A stretch of 64,000 nt of DNA from an uncultured Stenotrophomonas sp. GTDB taxonomy: Bacteria > Pseudomonadota > Gammaproteobacteria > Xanthomonadales > Xanthomonadaceae. Location: positions 184,605-248,604 of the forward strand of contig NZ_CAMFIA010000006.1 in the NCBI RefSeq assembly GCF_945952405.1, written 5' to 3'. Made by a program: the position numbers and the translations under genes. Positions 8,347 to 17,654 of this stretch are shown here, piece after piece. Below the pieces are notes generated by a model. The model worked only from the letters and a program-made list of their open reading frames with translations. It was not told the DNA's origin and searched no databases. Position 1 is the first letter of the stretch, and each line of letters starts with the position of its first letter.

Positions 8347-9195
8347 ATGGACTATCTCGAGCACCCGCCCCCCGACGACCTGCATCGTCACGTCCAATGC
8401 CTGTGGTGGCTGCGGGACGATGCACCCGGCAGCGGAATACAGGTCATCTATCCAGATGGACGCTGCGAGTTGCTGGCGGAGCTCGGCGTGCCAATGCAGC
8501 TGCACGGCGCAGATGGCCAGATCCGCTCGGATCTGCCGTTCTGCTTCGCGGCACAGCAGCGCGGGCCGATCCGCCTGCAGGCCGTGGGCCCGGTGTTGTG
8601 TATCGGTATCCGGCTGCAACCTGCCGCGAGCGCCCTGGTGGCTGGTATCCGGCTGCCCGGACTCCGCGATCAGGCGCCGGATCTGCATGCTCTGGATGCC
8701 GCATTCGCCGGAACGTTCAGCGCTGCCGCACGAGCCAGCGCGGCCAACGGCACAGCGGAACCTCTCTGGCAGGCCCTGCGCGAACGCTGCGCCGGCTTCG
8801 CCCTGGACGAGCGCATGGAACAGGCGGTTGCTCAGCTGGATGCGCTGGAGGGGGATCTGCGCATCGCCGAGCTGGCACGACGCCTTGGCATGTCCCTGCG
8901 CGCCCTGCAATCCCGCTTCCTGGCCGCCGTAGGCATGACACCCAAGGAATATGCCCGGGTGTGCCGGCTGCAGGCGATGCTGCGCACCCTGGATGCAGAA
9001 GCCACCCGCATTGCCACCGCTGCTGCACGTCATGGCTACACCGATCAGGCGCACGCCACCCATGATCTTGTGCGCTGGACGGGCATGACGCCTGGCCGGC
9101 TGGTTCACGCGCTGCGCGGCGATCGTGGCAGCGAAGCTGCGCTGCAACTGGCGACCGCCTTTGTACGTGGAAGCAGCGCGGGCCGCCTGCGCTGA
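8347..9195 (+). CDS. AraC family transcriptional regulator with DUF6597-type sensor domain
   Basis: The 282-residue protein has an N-terminal sensor region (HPPPDDLHRHVQCLWW) as in DUF6597 regulators. The C-terminal AraC DNA-binding domain is at about residues 160-265, with two helix-turn-helix units: RIAELARRLGMSLRALQSRF, and IATAAARHGYTDQAHATHDL followed by WTGMTPG. The effector is unknown. It is divergent from the DUF6265 gene and may regulate it. Confidence 0.85.
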   Translation: MDYLEHPPPDDLHRHVQCLWWLRDDAPGSGIQVIYPDGRCELLAELGVPMQLHGADGQIRSDLPFCFAAQQRGPIRLQAVGPVLCIGIRLQPAASALVAGIRLPGLRDQAPDLHALDAAFAGTFSAAARASAANGTAEPLWQALRERCAGFALDERMEQAVAQLDALEGDLRIAELARRLGMSLRALQSRFLAAVGMTPKEYARVCRLQAMLRTLDAEATRIATAAARHGYTDQAHATHDLVRWTGMTPGRLVHALRGDRGSEAALQLATAFVRGSSAGRLR

Positions 9196-9213
9196 GACCT
9201 GCTGCATCGTGGG

Positions 9214-9693
9214 CTACAGGAACCTATGCATCACATACACATCAACCAATCCCAGCGTCGCATGCCGGAAGGCCGCCGGTAGCGTACCGACCACGGCAAA
9301 GCCCAGCTTCCGGTACAGCTCAACCGCTGGCGCATTGGTACTGACCACGTAGTTGAACTGCATGGCCAGGAACCCTTCCGATCTGGCGCGGTCCAGGCTG
9401 TGCTGCACCAGCGCCCTGCCAATGCCACGTCCTTGCGCGGCGGAATCGACCACGTAGGTGGCACTCGCCACTTGCGCACCCAGGTCCGGAACGTTGGCGC
9501 CCATCCTGTACATCCCGACAATCCGGCCTTCCAGCACCGCAACATGCGCCCCCTGCACCCCGAACCAGTGGTCACGGAATGTCCCGGCCTGGAAGGTGCC
9601 GGCAAAGGGCAGCGCGTCTCCGGTCACAAGCGCGGCCCTGAAGATCGCCCACATGGGGTCGAAGTCGTCCGCACTGGCAGGTCGGATTTCCAT
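9214..9693 (-). CDS. GNAT family N-acetyltransferase
   Basis: This 159-residue protein shows the GNAT fold: N-terminal EIRPASADDFDPMWAIFR, a central beta strand with VASATYVVDSAAQGRGIG, whose Q/R-G-x-G-G-like loop binds acetyl-CoA, and the late APAVELYRKLGFAVVGTLP. It likely transfers an acetyl group from acetyl-CoA to a small amine, as in MddA/PhiNAT-like single-domain enzymes; the substrate cannot be told. It stands alone, divergent from the SDR gene at 9894. Confidence 0.85.
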   Translation of the reverse strand: MEIRPASADDFDPMWAIFRAALVTGDALPFAGTFQAGTFRDHWFGVQGAHVAVLEGRIVGMYRMGANVPDLGAQVASATYVVDSAAQGRGIGRALVQHSLDRARSEGFLAMQFNYVVSTNAPAVELYRKLGFAVVGTLPAAFRHATLGLVDVYVMHRFL

Positions 9694-9893
9694 GCGGTTC
9701 CCTGCAGAGAGGCGTGATGGGCAAGGCGGACACTAGCAGAAACCAGGAGCGAACAATCCCGCAGGTAATGCGGACGCCCGCACATGGGATTGAGAGCCGC
9801 CAGAGCGCCCAATGGATGCCGAACCCGGCGCCGGCCAGTGAGCCGCAGCGCAAGGGCCTCTCAATCCATCATCCATAGCACAGAGGCGTTCAC

Positions 9894-10652
9894 ATGGCAC
9901 GTTTGAAGGACAAGGTAGCAATCATCACCGGCGCGGGCGCCGGCATGGGGGCGGCCGATGCCCGCCTGTTCGCGCGCGAGGGCGCCCACGTCTTCATCAC
10001 TGACATCCGTGCCGACGCGGCACAAACCATCGCGGCCGAGCTCAGCGCTGAAGGCCTGTCGGCCACGGCCCTGCCCCTGGATGTCACCCGCGAAGACCAG
10101 TGGAACGACGTGGTCGGCCAGGTCATCGCAGCGCACGGCCGCATCGACGTGCTGGTCAACAACGCCGGGCTTCCCGGCCCCTTTGACACCTGGGACAACG
10201 CCACGCTGGAAGGCTTCAATGCCATCATCCAGCTCAATCTCAACAGCCATTTCCTCGGCATGAAGGCGGTCAGCCCGCACATGAAGCGTGCGGGCAAGGG
10301 CTCGATCGTGAACATGTCGTCCATCTGTGGGCTCGTGGCCATCACCGGCATCCATCCTGGCTATTGCCCGTCCAAGGGCGCCAACCGCCTGCTGGCCAAG
10401 GGGGCGGCCGCCGAGTTCGCCGGCTTCAACATCCGCGTCAACTCGGTGCACCCGGGCATCATCGATACGCCACAGAACAAGGACCTGATCGCCAACGATG
10501 GCGCCAACCATGGCATGCGTTCACGCATCCCGTTGGGGCGCTTCGGACGTGCCGAGGAAGTCGCCAATGTGGTGCTGTTCCTGGCCAGCGATGAAGCGTC
10601 CTATGTCACTGGCGCCGAGATCGTTGTCGATGGCGGCTACGTCATTGTCTGA
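9894..10652 (+). CDS. Short-chain dehydrogenase/reductase (classical SDR)
   Basis: This is a 252-residue classical SDR of normal length. It has the cofactor motif TGAGAGMG near residue 12, NNAG near 90, the active-site serine in MSSICG, and YCPSK as the catalytic Tyr-Lys pair. It ends GAEIVVDGGYVIV like 3-oxoacyl-ACP or glucose-1-dehydrogenase-type enzymes. Asp at the end of beta strand 2 (FITDIRAD) suggests NAD(H). The next gene, an NADH dehydrogenase, begins 49 bp downstream on the same strand, so the two may share a transcript and NADH made here could be re-oxidised there. Confidence 0.85.
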   Translation: MARLKDKVAIITGAGAGMGAADARLFAREGAHVFITDIRADAAQTIAAELSAEGLSATALPLDVTREDQWNDVVGQVIAAHGRIDVLVNNAGLPGPFDTWDNATLEGFNAIIQLNLNSHFLGMKAVSPHMKRAGKGSIVNMSSICGLVAITGIHPGYCPSKGANRLLAKGAAAEFAGFNIRVNSVHPGIIDTPQNKDLIANDGANHGMRSRIPLGRFGRAEEVANVVLFLASDEASYVTGAEIVVDGGYVIV

Positions 10653-10701
10653 GCCCATCCGGCGCGGGACGGTCTCGTCCTTGCGCCAACAGGCACACCC
10701 C

Positions 10702-11994
10702 ATGTCAGATCAGAAGAGAATCGTCATCGTCGGCGGTGGTATCGGCGGCTTGCTGCTCGCCACCCAGCTCGGCCAACAGCTGGGTCGGAGCGGCCGCGCC
10801 GCCGTCACTGTGGTGGACAAGAGCCCCACCCATATCTGGAAGCCCATGCTGCACACGCTGGCAGCGGGCACGCGCAGCCTGCAGCAGCAACAGGTGGTAC
10901 TGCTGGCACATGCCAGCGAGCACGGTTTTTCCTACCAGCCGGGGGAAATGCGCGGCCTGGACCGCGAATCGCAGGAAGTCCTTATCGGCGACCTGCGCTC
11001 ACCCGACGGAGAGTTGCGGGTACCCGCGCATCGAATCCCCTACGACGTGCTCATCCTCGCCATGGGCAGTCATGCCAATGATTTCGGCACGCCTGGTGTC
11101 CGCGAGCACTGCCACTTCATCGACAGTCTGGCCCAGGCCGAAGTCTTCAATGATGCACTTCGAACACGGGTGATGCGTGCCATGGCCCAGGACGAGCACC
11201 TGCGTGTGGCCATCGTCGGGGGCGGTGCCACCGGTGTCGAGCTGGCTGCGGAACTGAGTCGGTTGCTGGAACTCGCTTCCAGCTATGCAGACCCTACCCT
11301 GCGTGATCGCCTGGATCTGACCCTGCTGGAGGGAGGCCCGCGCATCCTGCAGGCGTTTACCCCAGCGATCTCGGCGTCGGCCACGCACCAGTTGCGCCAG
11401 ATCGGTTTCCAGGTCCTGACGGGGGCATCCGTGATCGCCACCGAGGCCGAAGGCTTCCGTCAGGCCGATGGCAGCCTGGTTCCAGCCGACCTCATGGTCT
11501 GGGCGGCTGGGGTGAAAGGCATCACGTTTGCAGAGGGGCTGGATGGGCTGGAGCTCAATCATGCAAATCAGGTACGGGTGCGCCCCAGCCTCCAGGCCGC
11601 AACGGATGACACCGTCTTCGTAATCGGGGATGCCGCAAGCCTGACCTTGGCCGGCACCACACGCGCCCTGCCACCCACGGCGCAGGTGGCCACCCAGCAG
11701 GCGCAGCATCTGGCCCGTCACCTTCCGGCCTGGCTCGAGGGCCGACCGCTGCCCGATTTCGTCTTCCGTGACTTCGGTGCACTCGTGTCGATCAGCGATT
11801 ACAACGCCTTCGGCACGCTGGGAGACTTCGGATTCTTCCGCGGCGCGTCGATCAAGGGGCGATTCGCGCATCTCAGCCATGCGCTGGTCTATCGCCGCCA
11901 CCAGCATGCGCTGCACGGCTTCCGCAAGGCGACGCTGCTGTGGATGGCCGAACGCCTGAACGGCTGCGTTCAACCGCGCGTTCGTCTTGCCTGA
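10702..11994 (+). CDS. Type II NADH dehydrogenase-like FAD oxidoreductase
   Basis: The ATG at 10702 begins MSDQKRIVIVGGGIGG; longer upstream frames lack support. The 430-residue protein has the FAD Rossmann motif GGGIGG near 12, a second NAD-binding motif GGGATGVELA near 175, the conserved VWAAGVKG and a GDAA FAD-binding motif near 310, as in NDH-2 enzymes. A C-terminal amphipathic and hydrophobic region (FGFFRGASIKG, ALVYRRHQHALHGF) would attach it to the inner membrane face. It oxidises NADH with quinone, without proton pumping. It follows the SDR gene closely. Confidence 0.85.
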   Translation: MSDQKRIVIVGGGIGGLLLATQLGQQLGRSGRAAVTVVDKSPTHIWKPMLHTLAAGTRSLQQQQVVLLAHASEHGFSYQPGEMRGLDRESQEVLIGDLRSPDGELRVPAHRIPYDVLILAMGSHANDFGTPGVREHCHFIDSLAQAEVFNDALRTRVMRAMAQDEHLRVAIVGGGATGVELAAELSRLLELASSYADPTLRDRLDLTLLEGGPRILQAFTPAISASATHQLRQIGFQVLTGASVIATEAEGFRQADGSLVPADLMVWAAGVKGITFAEGLDGLELNHANQVRVRPSLQAATDDTVFVIGDAASLTLAGTTRALPPTAQVATQQAQHLARHLPAWLEGRPLPDFVFRDFGALVSISDYNAFGTLGDFGFFRGASIKGRFAHLSHALVYRRHQHALHGFRKATLLWMAERLNGCVQPRVRLA

Positions 11995-12008
11995 GGAGAA
12001 CACGGTGC

Positions 12009-12032
12009 ATCGGGGCCAGCCATGGCCCCGAT
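12009..12032. terminator. Bidirectional stem-loop between convergent genes
   Basis: ATCGGGGCCA, a four-base loop (GCCA) and TGGCCCCGAT form a perfect 10-bp stem between the stop of the NADH dehydrogenase gene (11994) and the end of the convergent outer-membrane lipoprotein gene (12050). T-runs are weak, but the position and symmetry fit a shared terminator. Confidence 0.6.
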
Positions 12033-12049
12033 TGCATTCCGGCCCTTCC

Positions 12050-13489
12050 TTACGACTCCCACCCTCCTCCCAGCGCCAGGAACAGGGCGATGCGGCTTCG
12101 AGCCACCGTCGCATCGGAGGTGGCGACGGCCTGCTCGGCCGCCGCAAGGCTACGTGCCACATCCAGCGCGTCCAATGCCGATACGGTTCCTGCCTTCAGC
12201 ATCTGCTGCTGTTGCGCATGGGCCAGTCGGCCCGCCTCGCGTACATCCACCAGTACGGCATTCTCTTCCAATGCCTTGGCATAGGCTGCCGCGGCAGCCT
12301 CTGTTTCCGACAATGCCTTGAGAACCGTACCGTCGAAGGCGGCGAGTTCAGCCCGTGACGCCGCGTCGGCGGCATCGATCCTCGCCCGCGCCACGGAGCG
12401 GTTCGGGAAGCTCCATGACACCAGCGGGCCCACCGAATAGCGCAGTGCGGAATCGTCGAACAGATGGTCCAGTCGACGCGATGTGGCACCCGCACTCAGG
12501 CCAAGATGGACACTGGGATACAGGCCCGCCGTCTCCACACCGATTCGTGCCGTGGCCGCTGCCAGTCGACGCTCGGCCGCACGTACGTCCGGGCGTCGTC
12601 GGATCAGGTCGGCGCCCTCGCCCGCTGGCACCACACCGGCCATGGTCGGAATCGAGGTGCAGTGCTGGTACTGCGCAGCCAGTTGCGCGGGTGCCTGTCC
12701 CAGCAGCAGCGCCAGTCGTGACAGTGCGGATTGCTGGCCGGCCTGTAGCGGCGGTATCTGCGCCTGCAGCTGCCCAAGCAGCGCCTTGGCGCGGGTGACA
12801 TTGATGGCTGGCTGCTGCCCGGCCTTCCACGCACGCTCGATCAATGCCAGCTCCGAGGCCTGCAGCTGAATGGAACGTGCCACCACCTGCTGGCTCGCGC
12901 CAGCGGCGCAACTGTCGGTGTACGCGCGCACCACATCGCTGACAATGCCGATGGTGGCCAGGTCCCGCGCCGCAGCGACGGCCTCGGTCTGCGCGTCCTG
13001 CGCCTCGAGCAGCCGCTTTACCCGCCCGGCCAGATCAAGATCGTAATCGATGCTGATGCCCGCATCGAAACTGGCATGCACGCCTGCACTGGATCCAAGC
13101 CCGAGGCTGGACGCCTGGCCGGCACCTGCCCCGGCACTGACAGCAGTACCCACACCCGCTGCGGCGCGGACCTCCCGCGCCTGTGCGCGGGCCTGCTCCA
13201 GCCGCGCCTGTGCGATCCGCAGATCAGTGTTGGCGGCAAGGGCGCGCTGCACAAGGGCATCGAGCGCGGGGTCGTCGTACAGCCGCCACCATCGTTCTGG
13301 CAGCGGCACGGTGCTGACGGCCGCCGACGTTCCCTGTGCGACTGCGAGTGATGGAAGCGCAAGGTCTGCCACCGGCGGCACCGGGGGCCGGTAGTCCGGC
13401 CCCAGGGTACGGCACGCGCTGATGGCCAGCGCCATGCACACCGGGAGCAGCCTGCGGGCGACGTGTCCACGGGGAACGGCGCGCATCAT
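12050..13489 (-). CDS. NodT family outer-membrane efflux lipoprotein
   Basis: This 479-residue TolC-type outer membrane factor is the last gene of the efflux operon. The N-terminus has a lipoprotein signal ending ISAC with the modified Cys near 26, then the RTLGPDYRPP motif typical of NodT/OprM proteins. The body contains the duplicated coiled-coil repeats of the family (AARARLEQARAQ-type helices, RRPDVRAAERRLAAATARIGV, and DALDVARSLAAAEQAV near the end). It should form the trimeric exit duct for substrates handed over by the HlyD protein. Its start overlaps the HlyD stop by four bases, so the pair is coupled. Confidence 0.9.
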   Translation of the reverse strand: MMRAVPRGHVARRLLPVCMALAISACRTLGPDYRPPVPPVADLALPSLAVAQGTSAAVSTVPLPERWWRLYDDPALDALVQRALAANTDLRIAQARLEQARAQAREVRAAAGVGTAVSAGAGAGQASSLGLGSSAGVHASFDAGISIDYDLDLAGRVKRLLEAQDAQTEAVAAARDLATIGIVSDVVRAYTDSCAAGASQQVVARSIQLQASELALIERAWKAGQQPAINVTRAKALLGQLQAQIPPLQAGQQSALSRLALLLGQAPAQLAAQYQHCTSIPTMAGVVPAGEGADLIRRRPDVRAAERRLAAATARIGVETAGLYPSVHLGLSAGATSRRLDHLFDDSALRYSVGPLVSWSFPNRSVARARIDAADAASRAELAAFDGTVLKALSETEAAAAAYAKALEENAVLVDVREAGRLAHAQQQQMLKAGTVSALDALDVARSLAAAEQAVATSDATVARSRIALFLALGGGWES

Positions 13490-14382
13490 GGACCCTCCCG
13501 CGAATCGTCTTCGATCAGGGTCACCGTGGCGGTGCGCCCCGCAATCATCGCCATCCCTTCCGGAATGTCATCCAGCTCGACCCGCACTGGAATGCGTTGG
13601 GCCAGCCGGATCCAGGTGAACGTCGGATTGACGTTCGCCAGCAGGGTGCCATTTGCGGTCACACGCTCACGGTCATCGATGCCCGGCGCCAGGCCGGCCA
13701 CGTGGCCATGCAGCGCGGCGGTCTCGCCCATTACATGGACCAGCACCGGCGCACCCACACGGATGCGTGGCAGCTTGGTCTCTTCAAAGTAGCCGGCAAC
13801 GTGATAGCTCTCTCTGTCGACGACGCTCACCAGCGGCTGGCCCGCGCTGGCGTAGGTACCAGGGCGCAGCGAGAAATTGCTGATGGTGCCGTTCACCGGC
13901 GAACGCACGGTTGCGCTTTCAAGATTCAAGCGCGCCAGGTCGCGCTCGGCGATGGCCTGCCGATGACTGGCCGCAGCCTCTTCCGCCAGGGTGCGGCGGG
14001 CAGCGATGTCCTGGTCGGACGCGACTCCGACCAGTCCACCGTAGCGCGAAGCCTCACGGCGCGCAGCGCGGGACCGCTCCGCAGCCAATGCCACCGCGGC
14101 GTCCGCCCGTTCCAGGGCATTGGCCAGGCGGTCACGGTCCAGCACGAACAGGACCTGCCCACGCTGCACCTGCTGGTTGTCTCTCACATGTACTTCGGAG
14201 ACGCGGCCGGAGACCTCGGTGGCCAAAGCCACGACATCGGCGCGGATCTTGCCGTCGCGGGTCTGTGGCGCACGGATGTAGTAGCTGTAGATGTGCCAGG
14301 CCACGAACGCAGCAATGGCACTGAACATGAGGGTAAGGGCCTGCCGGGCAACGGCAAGCAGAAGGGGTTGCAGATTCTTCAT
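13486..14382 (-). CDS. HlyD family periplasmic adaptor (AaeA-like)
   Basis: This 298-residue membrane fusion protein has one N-terminal membrane helix (residues about 12-32). A beta-barrel/lipoyl half starts VVALATEVSGRVSEVHVRDNQQVQRGQVLFVLD, an alpha-hairpin spans about 90-150, and the second lipoyl half has TVRSPVNGTISNFSLRPG. It links the inner-membrane FUSC protein to the outer-membrane duct. Order and overlaps (ATGA at both ends) match aaeX-aaeA-aaeB style aromatic-acid efflux systems, with the outer-membrane gene added. Confidence 0.9.
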   Translation of the reverse strand: MKNLQPLLLAVARQALTLMFSAIAAFVAWHIYSYYIRAPQTRDGKIRADVVALATEVSGRVSEVHVRDNQQVQRGQVLFVLDRDRLANALERADAAVALAAERSRAARREASRYGGLVGVASDQDIAARRTLAEEAAASHRQAIAERDLARLNLESATVRSPVNGTISNFSLRPGTYASAGQPLVSVVDRESYHVAGYFEETKLPRIRVGAPVLVHVMGETAALHGHVAGLAPGIDDRERVTANGTLLANVNPTFTWIRLAQRIPVRVELDDIPEGMAMIAGRTATVTLIEDDSREGP

Positions 14383-14597
14383 GACGATGTGCGCCAGACA
14401 AGCGGAAAGAGAACCATGAGCGCGCCGACCAGCATCACCAGCAGCGACAGGTCAAAAAGTGGACGGTTGCCGAGCAGCCGATAGACGCCGATCCGATCCA
14501 GCACGCGCGACAGTGCGATGCGCAGTACGAATCCAATCAGCAGGCATGGCAGCAACGGCGAGACAAACAGTCCAGCCAGGTCGAGTTCACCGATCAT
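14379..14597 (-). CDS. DUF1656 small membrane protein (AaeX-like)
   Basis: This 72-residue protein has two hydrophobic helices (about residues 9-28 and 50-68), and the start MIGELDLAGLFVSPLL is typical of DUF1656/AaeX. These small inner-membrane proteins accompany FUSC exporters; their exact role is unknown. It overlaps both the FUSC gene and the HlyD gene by four bases, a fully coupled arrangement. Confidence 0.85.
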   Translation of the reverse strand: MIGELDLAGLFVSPLLPCLLIGFVLRIALSRVLDRIGVYRLLGNRPLFDLSLLVMLVGALMVLFPLVWRTSS

Positions 14598-16444
14598 GGC
14601 GCCGCTCCGTTCTGTGCCGGCACCGGCTCCAGGGCCAGGCGCAGGTGAACCAGTGCATCGGTCAGCGCATCTCCCTGCGGGCTTCCCGGCTGGAAGTCGC
14701 GTCGCAGCACCCGATCCAGGTGATCGCCCAGCATTCCGGGCGACTCTGCACCCGCCAGCTCACGGTGGAGTCGACGCAGCAACGCATCCAGCACGTCGCG
14801 TTCAATCCCTGCCGCATGGCGGGTAGCACGTTGCAGTTGCACCAGGCTGTGGCCGAGGCGAAGCTGCCGGAACAGGTGTGCTGCCGCCACCGTATTCGTA
14901 GCAGTGGCGCGGGCGCCAAGCTGCCCGATGCGATCGAGATCGCGCTCAAGGAACGCGTGCTCTACGTCGCGGTCCGCGGTCCAGCCCAGCGTCGCCAGGT
15001 CTTGCCGCCCGTCCTCCTGCAAGCGTCTGGAGGCCACTTCAGCGCCCATCCGCTTGACCAGCAGCAGGCAGAAGAAGCCGAAGAAGATGCCGACCAGGGT
15101 TCCCGCCGCCATGTCCAGGAAGGTGCCAAAATCCTGGGGCTGGTAGTGACTGGCCAGACCTGCATTGCTGAGCGTCAGTGCCAGCAGCAGGATCGCCAGG
15201 GGCTCCTCGATGCTCCACACCGCCAATGGCAGGATCACCAGCGCACAGGCAAGTGCGAATCCGCTGAAGCCCTGGGCTGCGGGGAGAAGCAGGTAGCCCA
15301 GCACCACCGACAACGCGACCGACAACGCGGCGAAGCGACCGAACTTCATCGCGGCCAGGTTGGCACCATCGAAAATGCCAAAGAAGGCCAGCGTCACGGT
15401 ACCCATGATCAGCATGTTCGGCCCCTGTGCCCAGCCGGTGGCCCACCACAACAGGCAGATCAGCGCATACGCCAGGGCGCAGCCCCCACCGATGCGAAGC
15501 GCGTGATGATGATCCGGCGCGAGCGGCAACGGCTGGCTCCTGGCCAGGCTGCGCTCCAGATGCGGCGGCAGCGGGTCGCCCTTCTGCAGGGCATCATCCA
15601 GCTGCTGGATGTCGGCCCATGCCTGCTGCGCACGCGCCAGGTCGCGCTGACGGGTTGCCACGATGCGTTCGCGCCAGGCCGGAACATGCAGGCGCGAGCC
15701 GCCCCCGGTCGTCGCCTCCAACGCTCCGATCAGGGGCACAAGACGCGCCAGCCGCCGCTGCAGGGCGAACAGCAGCCGGTGCTGGCGATTGCTTACCGTG
15801 CTGTCGAAACGCAGCTGCTCGGCCACCAGCGAGAGTGCCGAAAGATCGGCCACGGCCTTGAGTCGATGCTGCACGGCCACGTCCGAAGCCACGTTGCCGG
15901 CGACCGCATCGTCCAGCCACTGCCTGACCTCCGGCAACCAGCGACGCAGGCGGGCTCTCACCGAAGGACCCAGTGCGGTGGGTGCCAGGCCGTCCACCAC
16001 GGTGATCGCGGCGATGCCGATGCAGATCTCGGTGACACGCAGCAGCGCGATGTCGAAAAGACGCCCGGGATGTTCGACGTTGCCGACGGCGATCAGGCAC
16101 AACGTGACGGCGAACAACTGCAGCGCATACGCCCGCGGGGTGCGGTTGGCCGCCGCCACGGTGAAGCCCAGCGTGGCAACCACACCACTGGCCAGCACCA
16201 CCGGGAACGAGAGGATGCCGAACAGGCCGCCGATGGCCAGCGCTGTCGCGCCGGCACCGAGAGTGCCCAGCAGACGGTACAGCGCCTTGGAACGGACATT
16301 GGCCGAGATTGGATTGGCCAACGCGACGCAGGTCACGCTGGCCCAGTAATTCTGCTCCAGGCCCAGGTGTACGGAGGCGACGAACGCCAGCATGCAGGCC
16401 ACATAGAGCTTCAATGCGAACAACAGGGTAGCCGCCGCGTTCAT
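14594..16444 (-). CDS. FUSC family inner-membrane exporter (AaeB-like)
   Basis: The start at 16444 (MNAAATLLFALKLYVACML) places the first membrane helix at the N-terminus; a longer frame to 16561 adds an unlikely Arg/Pro-rich tail. The 616 residues show the FUSC plan: an N-terminal block of about six helices containing YWASVTCVALANP, a soluble domain, then a second block (YALICLLWWATGWAQGPNMLIMGTV split over helices near residues 340-480). AaeB-type proteins export aromatic carboxylic acids and related toxic small molecules, driven by the proton gradient. It heads the efflux operon. Another AraC regulator is divergent at 16707 and may control it. Confidence 0.88.
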   Translation of the reverse strand: MNAAATLLFALKLYVACMLAFVASVHLGLEQNYWASVTCVALANPISANVRSKALYRLLGTLGAGATALAIGGLFGILSFPVVLASGVVATLGFTVAAANRTPRAYALQLFAVTLCLIAVGNVEHPGRLFDIALLRVTEICIGIAAITVVDGLAPTALGPSVRARLRRWLPEVRQWLDDAVAGNVASDVAVQHRLKAVADLSALSLVAEQLRFDSTVSNRQHRLLFALQRRLARLVPLIGALEATTGGGSRLHVPAWRERIVATRQRDLARAQQAWADIQQLDDALQKGDPLPPHLERSLARSQPLPLAPDHHHALRIGGGCALAYALICLLWWATGWAQGPNMLIMGTVTLAFFGIFDGANLAAMKFGRFAALSVALSVVLGYLLLPAAQGFSGFALACALVILPLAVWSIEEPLAILLLALTLSNAGLASHYQPQDFGTFLDMAAGTLVGIFFGFFCLLLVKRMGAEVASRRLQEDGRQDLATLGWTADRDVEHAFLERDLDRIGQLGARATATNTVAAAHLFRQLRLGHSLVQLQRATRHAAGIERDVLDALLRRLHRELAGAESPGMLGDHLDRVLRRDFQPGSPQGDALTDALVHLRLALEPVPAQNGAAP

Positions 16445-16706
16445 GCCGGCCACCGTAATTCTGGAAGTGGGTTCACGTAGAAGGCCCGGAAGGCGCAGGG
16501 CGGCAAGCACCCTGCGGCCGAGGTGGAAAGATGGACCGGGACGCAGGCCGGCGACCGGCACGTCCAGCGGGAAATTCTAGGAACGGAGCACCGGCTGCAC
16601 CATTCGCCACCGTTCGTGGTTGATGTGCAATCGTCCGCCCGCCTCGCGCCGGAGCATGGGCTGGCGCGGTACGCTATGCCCGGCCCTTCTGTTGCCGTTC
16701 TGGTGC

Positions 16707-17636
16707 ATGGATCCTCTGTCTGAAGTACTCACCCTGCTCCGCCCCACCCATACGCGCACCGCAGCGCTGGATGTGGCGGGCCCTTGGTCACTGCGTTTTC
16801 CCAACCGGCAGGGCATCAAGTTCTGCGACGTCGAGCGCGGCGAGTGCTGGATCTCCGCCGAGGGCAGCCAACGGCCGCAGTATCTGCAGGAAGGCGACTG
16901 CTTCCTGCTCAGCAAGGCCGGCTCGTATGTACTGTGCAGTGACCCTCAACTCACGCCGGTGGATGCCGCCTCGCTACTCGACCTTGAAGCCACCGGCCGC
17001 AAGACCCTGCACGGCGGCGGCGACCATCTGATCGTCAGCGGCAGCTTCCGTTTCGCCGATACCGATGCGGTGCGCGTCCTCGACCCCTTGCCCGGCATCG
17101 TGCAGGTGTCACATGGCGACAGCGAGGCCCTCCTGCTGCGCCGCGCCCTGGCCCGCCTTGCCGAGGAACTTGTACAGCCACGCCCGGGCGCCGCGCTGGT
17201 GGTTGAGCACCTCGCCCATCTGATGCTGGTGGAGATGCTCCGCCTGTTCCTGTCCGTCGAGCACCCTGCCCTGCCACCTGGCTGGATGCAGGCCATGACC
17301 GACCCGCGTATCGCCGACAGCATCCGTGCCATGCATGGCGAGCCGGCCCGCACCTGGCGGCTGGATGATCTCGCCAGCATCGCGGCCATGTCACGCACGG
17401 TCTACGCCGGCCGCTTCAAGCAGCTGATGGGCGTTTCGCCCATCGAGTACCTGACCAACTGGCGCATGCTGCTGGCCGCCTCCCGCCTGCGCAGCACCCA
17501 GCAGACGCTGGCACGCATCGCCGCAGACGTCGGCTACAGCTCCGAGTTCTCCTTCATCGCAGCCTTTACCCGGGTGATGGACGTTGCGCCGGGCCGCTAT
17601 CGCCGTCAGCTCCGCACCGACATGGATGCGGACTGA
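16707..17636 (+). CDS. AraC family regulator with cupin (AraC_binding/cupin_6-type) domain
   Basis: ATG at 16707 gives 309 residues beginning MDPLSEVLTLLRPTHT. The N-terminal cupin-like sensor (about 1-190) contains GDCFLLS and HGGGDHLIVSG. The C-terminal DNA-binding domain (about 205-305) has two helix-turn-helix motifs (LDDLASIAAMSRTVYAGRFK, then LARIAADVGYSSEFSFIAAF) and ends in APGRYRRQL. It is clearly paralogous to the regulator at 25326-26252. Divergent orientation to the FUSC efflux operon (262 bp apart) and convergence with an SDR gene leave two possible targets. The 262-bp gap shows no other gene. Confidence 0.88.
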   Translation: MDPLSEVLTLLRPTHTRTAALDVAGPWSLRFPNRQGIKFCDVERGECWISAEGSQRPQYLQEGDCFLLSKAGSYVLCSDPQLTPVDAASLLDLEATGRKTLHGGGDHLIVSGSFRFADTDAVRVLDPLPGIVQVSHGDSEALLLRRALARLAEELVQPRPGAALVVEHLAHLMLVEMLRLFLSVEHPALPPGWMQAMTDPRIADSIRAMHGEPARTWRLDDLASIAAMSRTVYAGRFKQLMGVSPIEYLTNWRMLLAASRLRSTQQTLARIAADVGYSSEFSFIAAFTRVMDVAPGRYRRQLRTDMDAD

Positions 17637-17654
17637 CGGCGGCAGCCAGGGACA

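Noticed and set aside
14459-16480. Long plus-strand open frame of 673 codons
   Set aside because: It is the antisense of the FUSC exporter gene, Gln/His/Arg-rich with no family pattern; such frames are common in high-GC DNA.
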